Source: Saprospiraceae bacterium (GTDB lineage: Bacteria; Bacteroidota; Bacteroidia; Chitinophagales; Saprospiraceae). Taken from it: a stretch of 64,000 bases of DNA. The notes under the pieces were generated by a model. It saw nothing but the letters and a program-made list of their open reading frames with translations, ran no database searches and was not told the DNA's origin. The position numbers and the translations under genes were made by a program. The stretch lies in contig JADKDE010000002.1 of assembly GCA_016718505.1 (NCBI GenBank), positions 682,001 to 746,000 on the forward strand. The letters are read 5' to 3'. Numbering within the stretch: position 1 is the stretch's first letter; every line of letters starts with the position of its first letter. Positions 61,413 through 64,000 of the stretch are shown in pieces.

Positions 61413-64000
61413 ATGAAGAGAATCATTTTATCGTTATTTGCTTTTATTTTCTCGTTATCTTATATTTATGCAGCTTGTTCAGGTAGAACTACCTACTCTG
61501 CAATGGGAGCAAGTGGGGCATTTACTAATATTGGATCTGGATCAGGGCCAGGGATGGTACGACTATGTGTTGAGGGGAATACTTTCGCTGGTGGTATGTG
61601 TAGTGGAAATGATGCAGGAATTTATATTTACGACTGTGCCCGTACAGCTATCTATGGTGTTATAAATGAAACTACAGCGGTTGGTTACTGTATGTCTATG
61701 AATATTTGTGATGGATGTATGGACATAAGAAAGATATGTGCTGGAATTTCTGGAGATATTACTCTATCTTGGTCAACCGTGGATAATGGAGCAAGCCTTT
61801 GTAGTGGTGGTGGGACTATCCCACCTTTTCCATCTCCTCCAGGTACAGATTGCCTAGGAGCAACTCCTATATGTGCCAGCGCAACCTTTCCAGGGAATTC
61901 AAACGGGGAAGGCTTTGAGGAATTCATGTGTGCTGGAGTAAATGGGGGCTCTAATGGTGGATGTCTTACTGGTCAAGCGACGTTGAACCCTGCAGCAGGG
62001 GGTGAGCATAATTCTAGGTGGTATCGTTTTGTGCCTCAGGTAGGTGGCACTTTAACCATTGATATCGCTCCCTCTGCTAGTCGTGATGATTATGATTTTG
62101 CCTTGTGGCAATCCAATAATTGCAGTAATTTGGGAACTCCCTTGCGATGTAATTATTGTGATGGAAATGGGGCTACTGGGATTGGTCCTGCAGGAACACA
62201 ACCCTCTGTTCCAGTTTCATTTGGTTGTAATAACTATAGCAGTACGGTTAATGTCACAGCAGGCTTGACTTATTATTTATTAGTAAATGGATTCGGTTTT
62301 CCTCAAGATCCTACTTATAATATTACTTTTGGAGGGACAGCCTCCCTGAATTGTAGCATAGTTTGTGCCACTCCTACAGTAAATAATACCATTACTGCGA
62401 CCACCTGCGGGTTGCCAAATGGTGCAATTAACCTTTCTGTTGGTGGAGGAGTGTTGCCTTATACATTCAATTGGTCAAATGGTTCATCTGCACAAAATAT
62501 TTCAGCTTTAGCAGCAAATACATATACAGTTACAGTTACAACAGCTAGTGTTCCTCCTTGTAGTACCACTGCCAGTTTTATTGTGGCTGCTTCTTCTAAT
62601 ACTGTTGTAGCAGGTATCTCGGGTAATTTAACCATCTGTCCTGGAGGTTCAACTAGTTTGACGGCAACGGGAGGAGGCAACTATACTTGGAGTAATGGGC
62701 GAGGTACCGCTGGAAACAATATTACAGCAATTGGAACTTATACTGTTACCGTTACTAATGCGGTTGGATGTAAAAGTACGTCAAGTGTATCGATTGTCCA
62801 AGCTGTGACTACCGCTTCGATTAGTGGGGCAACTACGATGTGTAGTGGGGGTAGTACGACCTTGACTGCCAGTGGTGGTGGTACTTATCTTTGGAATAAT
62901 GGAAGAGTGACCGCTGCAAGCAACATCACCGCAGCAGGTACATATACCGTAACAGTTACAAATAATGGCTGTACGAGCACAGCCCAATCAATAGTATCAT
63001 TAACAAACGTCACAGCCTCCATAAGCGGAGCAACCACGATGTGTAGTGGGGGTAGTACGACCTTGACTGCCAGTGGTGGTGGTACTTATCTTTGGAATAA
63101 TGGAAGAGTGACCGCTGCAAACAACATCACTGCAGCAGGAACATATACTGTAACAGTAACAAATAATGGCTGTACGAGCACAGCCCAATCAATAGTAACA
63201 TTAACAAACGTCACAGCCTCCATAAGCGGGGCAACTACGATGTGTAGTGGGGGTAGTACGACCTTGACTGCCAGTGGTGGTGGTACTTATCTTTGGAATA
63301 ATGGAAGAGTGACCGCTGCAAACAACATCACCGCAGCAGGTACATATACTGTAACAGTTACAAATAATGGCTGTACGAGCACAGCCCAATCAATAGTAAC
63401 ATTAACAAACGTCACAGCCTCCATAAGCGGAGCAACTACGATGTGTAGTGGGGGTAGTACGACCTTGACTGCGAGTGGCGGAGGTACTTATCTTTGGAAT
63501 AATGGTAGGGTGACCGCTGCAAACAACATCACCTCAGCAGGTACATATACTGTAACAGTTACAAATAATGGCTGTACGAGCACAGCCCAATCAATAGTAT
63601 CATTAACAAACGTCACAGCCGCCATAAGCGGAGCAACTACGATGTGTAGTGGGGGTAGTACGACCTTGACTGCGAGTGGCGGAGGTACTTATCTTTGGAA
63701 TAATGTTAGGGTGACCGCTGCAAACAACATCACTGCAGCAGGAACATATACGGTAACAGTAACGAACAATGGCTGTACAAGTACCGCCCAAACGACAGTA
63801 ACAGTAACCAATATAACAGCGTCAATAAGTGGCGCATCGACGCTATGTACGGGAGGCAGCACGACGCTCACAGCCTCAGGCGGAGGCACTTATTTATGGA
63901 GTAATAGCCCGACAACAGCAGTTAACGTGGTAACAGGCCCAGGAACATATACGGTAACAGTAACGAACAATGGCTGTACAAGTACCGCCCAAACGACAGT
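61413..64000 (+). CDS. Secreted cysteine-rich repeat protein, runs off the window
   Basis: 862 complete codons are open to the right edge; the stop is not in the window. MKRIILSLFAFIFSLSYIYA is the signal peptide, followed by ACSGRTTYSAMGASGAFTN, which aligns with the upstream paralog for about 330 residues (same GGMCSGNDAGIYIYDC, DYDFALWQS and YYLLVNGFGFP motifs). An insertion with GGTIPPFPSPPG is specific to this copy. From about residue 470 it is made of 67-residue Ig-like repeats (TMCSGGSTTLTASGGGTYLW). Presumably exported by T9SS and surface-bound. No frameshift was found over the visible length. A long protein, probably beyond 1000 residues. Confidence 0.85.
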   Translation, partial: MKRIILSLFAFIFSLSYIYAACSGRTTYSAMGASGAFTNIGSGSGPGMVRLCVEGNTFAGGMCSGNDAGIYIYDCARTAIYGVINETTAVGYCMSMNICDGCMDIRKICAGISGDITLSWSTVDNGASLCSGGGTIPPFPSPPGTDCLGATPICASATFPGNSNGEGFEEFMCAGVNGGSNGGCLTGQATLNPAAGGEHNSRWYRFVPQVGGTLTIDIAPSASRDDYDFALWQSNNCSNLGTPLRCNYCDGNGATGIGPAGTQPSVPVSFGCNNYSSTVNVTAGLTYYLLVNGFGFPQDPTYNITFGGTASLNCSIVCATPTVNNTITATTCGLPNGAINLSVGGGVLPYTFNWSNGSSAQNISALAANTYTVTVTTASVPPCSTTASFIVAASSNTVVAGISGNLTICPGGSTSLTATGGGNYTWSNGRGTAGNNITAIGTYTVTVTNAVGCKSTSSVSIVQAVTTASISGATTMCSGGSTTLTASGGGTYLWNNGRVTAASNITAAGTYTVTVTNNGCTSTAQSIVSLTNVTASISGATTMCSGGSTTLTASGGGTYLWNNGRVTAANNITAAGTYTVTVTNNGCTSTAQSIVTLTNVTASISGATTMCSGGSTTLTASGGGTYLWNNGRVTAANNITAAGTYTVTVTNNGCTSTAQSIVTLTNVTASISGATTMCSGGSTTLTASGGGTYLWNNGRVTAANNITSAGTYTVTVTNNGCTSTAQSIVSLTNVTAAISGATTMCSGGSTTLTASGGGTYLWNNVRVTAANNITAAGTYTVTVTNNGCTSTAQTTVTVTNITASISGASTLCTGGSTTLTASGGGTYLWSNSPTTAVNVVTGPGTYTVTVTNNGCTSTAQTT
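62800..64000 (+). repeat. Tandem 201-bp repeats (67 residues) in the secreted protein gene
   Basis: Units are phased exactly 201 bp apart, seen at 62820, 63021, 63222, 63423, 63624 and 63825. The first five are near identical in DNA. From about 63739 the codon style changes (ACG, GTA), and the block ACGGTAACAGTAACGAACAA recurs one unit later, so a second repeat subtype begins here. Each unit encodes a CSGGSTTLTASGGGTYLWNN-type Ig-like domain. Open to the right. Confidence 0.95.

Noticed and set aside
62781..63791. Series of about 62-residue cysteine-rich open frames on the minus strand
   Set aside because: They repeat at the 201-bp period of the plus-strand Ig-like repeats and are its antisense shadows.
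62800..64000. CRISPR-like direct repeats
   Set aside because: Units are 201 bp, contiguous, in frame and coding. No short repeat/spacer pattern and no cas genes.

Overview
The window reads as chromosomal DNA of a Bacteroidota bacterium, most likely of the Saprospiria/Saprospiraceae type. Evidence: AT-rich DNA; type IX secretion (T9SS) C-terminal sorting domains on several exported proteins; a PorP/SprF-family outer-membrane protein; 'gliding motility-associated' (CHU_C-type) C-termini; promoters with the Bacteroidota -7 motif TAnnTTTG; and weak or absent Shine-Dalgarno sequences. There is no rRNA, integrase, transposase or CRISPR array. One tRNA-Ser is present.

Layout. 1-2.35 kb: 3' end of a large modular secreted protein (HYR-like repeats, dockerin-like and cohesin-like parts, T9SS sorting tail) carrying two frameshifts, followed by two decayed copies of its tail and a duplicated terminator. 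2.36-3.8 kb: MarC and Sir2 on the minus strand. 4-13.8 kb: a surface cluster of PorP/SprF, a TPR-PD40-OmpA protein and two paralogous CHU_C-type exported proteins. 14-16.4 kb: PadR-PspC pair. 16.4-19.2 kb (minus): BadF-type kinase, a frameshifted PaiB-like protein and aspartate kinase. 19.3-22.5 kb: pullulanase and DAHP synthase/chorismate mutase. 22.5-28.4 kb: an ArsR repressor, a HicAB module and a reactive-sulfur operon (TauE, rhodanese, DUF2892, split YeeE/YedE, methyltransferase, MBL-rhodanese). 28.5-34.6 kb: a frameshifted TetR, a TolC/adaptor/permease/ATPase exporter and an exported superoxide dismutase. 34.6-44.9 kb: a decayed DUF1016 nuclease remnant, a frameshifted MFS transporter, tdk, a repeat-bearing hypothetical, era, kbl, an ABC permease, a spermidine-synthase-like enzyme, a SET protein, a heptosyltransferase-like GT9, yidD and an HD protein. 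45-50 kb: S8 protease, amino-acid permease, DUF47-PiT phosphate pair. 50-57 kb: tRNA-Ser, a RelE/HigB-type toxin with an internal stop plus its antitoxin, katG, a YdeI-CDGSH protein, alaS. 57-64 kb: a membrane-anchored spermidine-synthase-like protein and two tandem paralogous secreted proteins, the second with 67-residue near-identical repeats running off the window.

Two cross-cutting observations stand out. First, four intergenic GC-rich elements (2251, 36288, 38188, 57185) share an architecture: ends that pair and covary (GCATA/TATGC, GCGCG/CGCGC, GCGTC/GACGC) enclose several hairpins. They look like one dispersed structured-element family. Second, four genes are interrupted by five frameshifts, each of which is explained by loss of one base from a short homopolymer. 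This suggests consensus-sequence error, so these are probably intact genes in the organism. The promoters of the ArsR gene and of the sulfur operon share a 24-base block (20 identical), so the repressor probably controls the operon across the intervening HicAB insertion.
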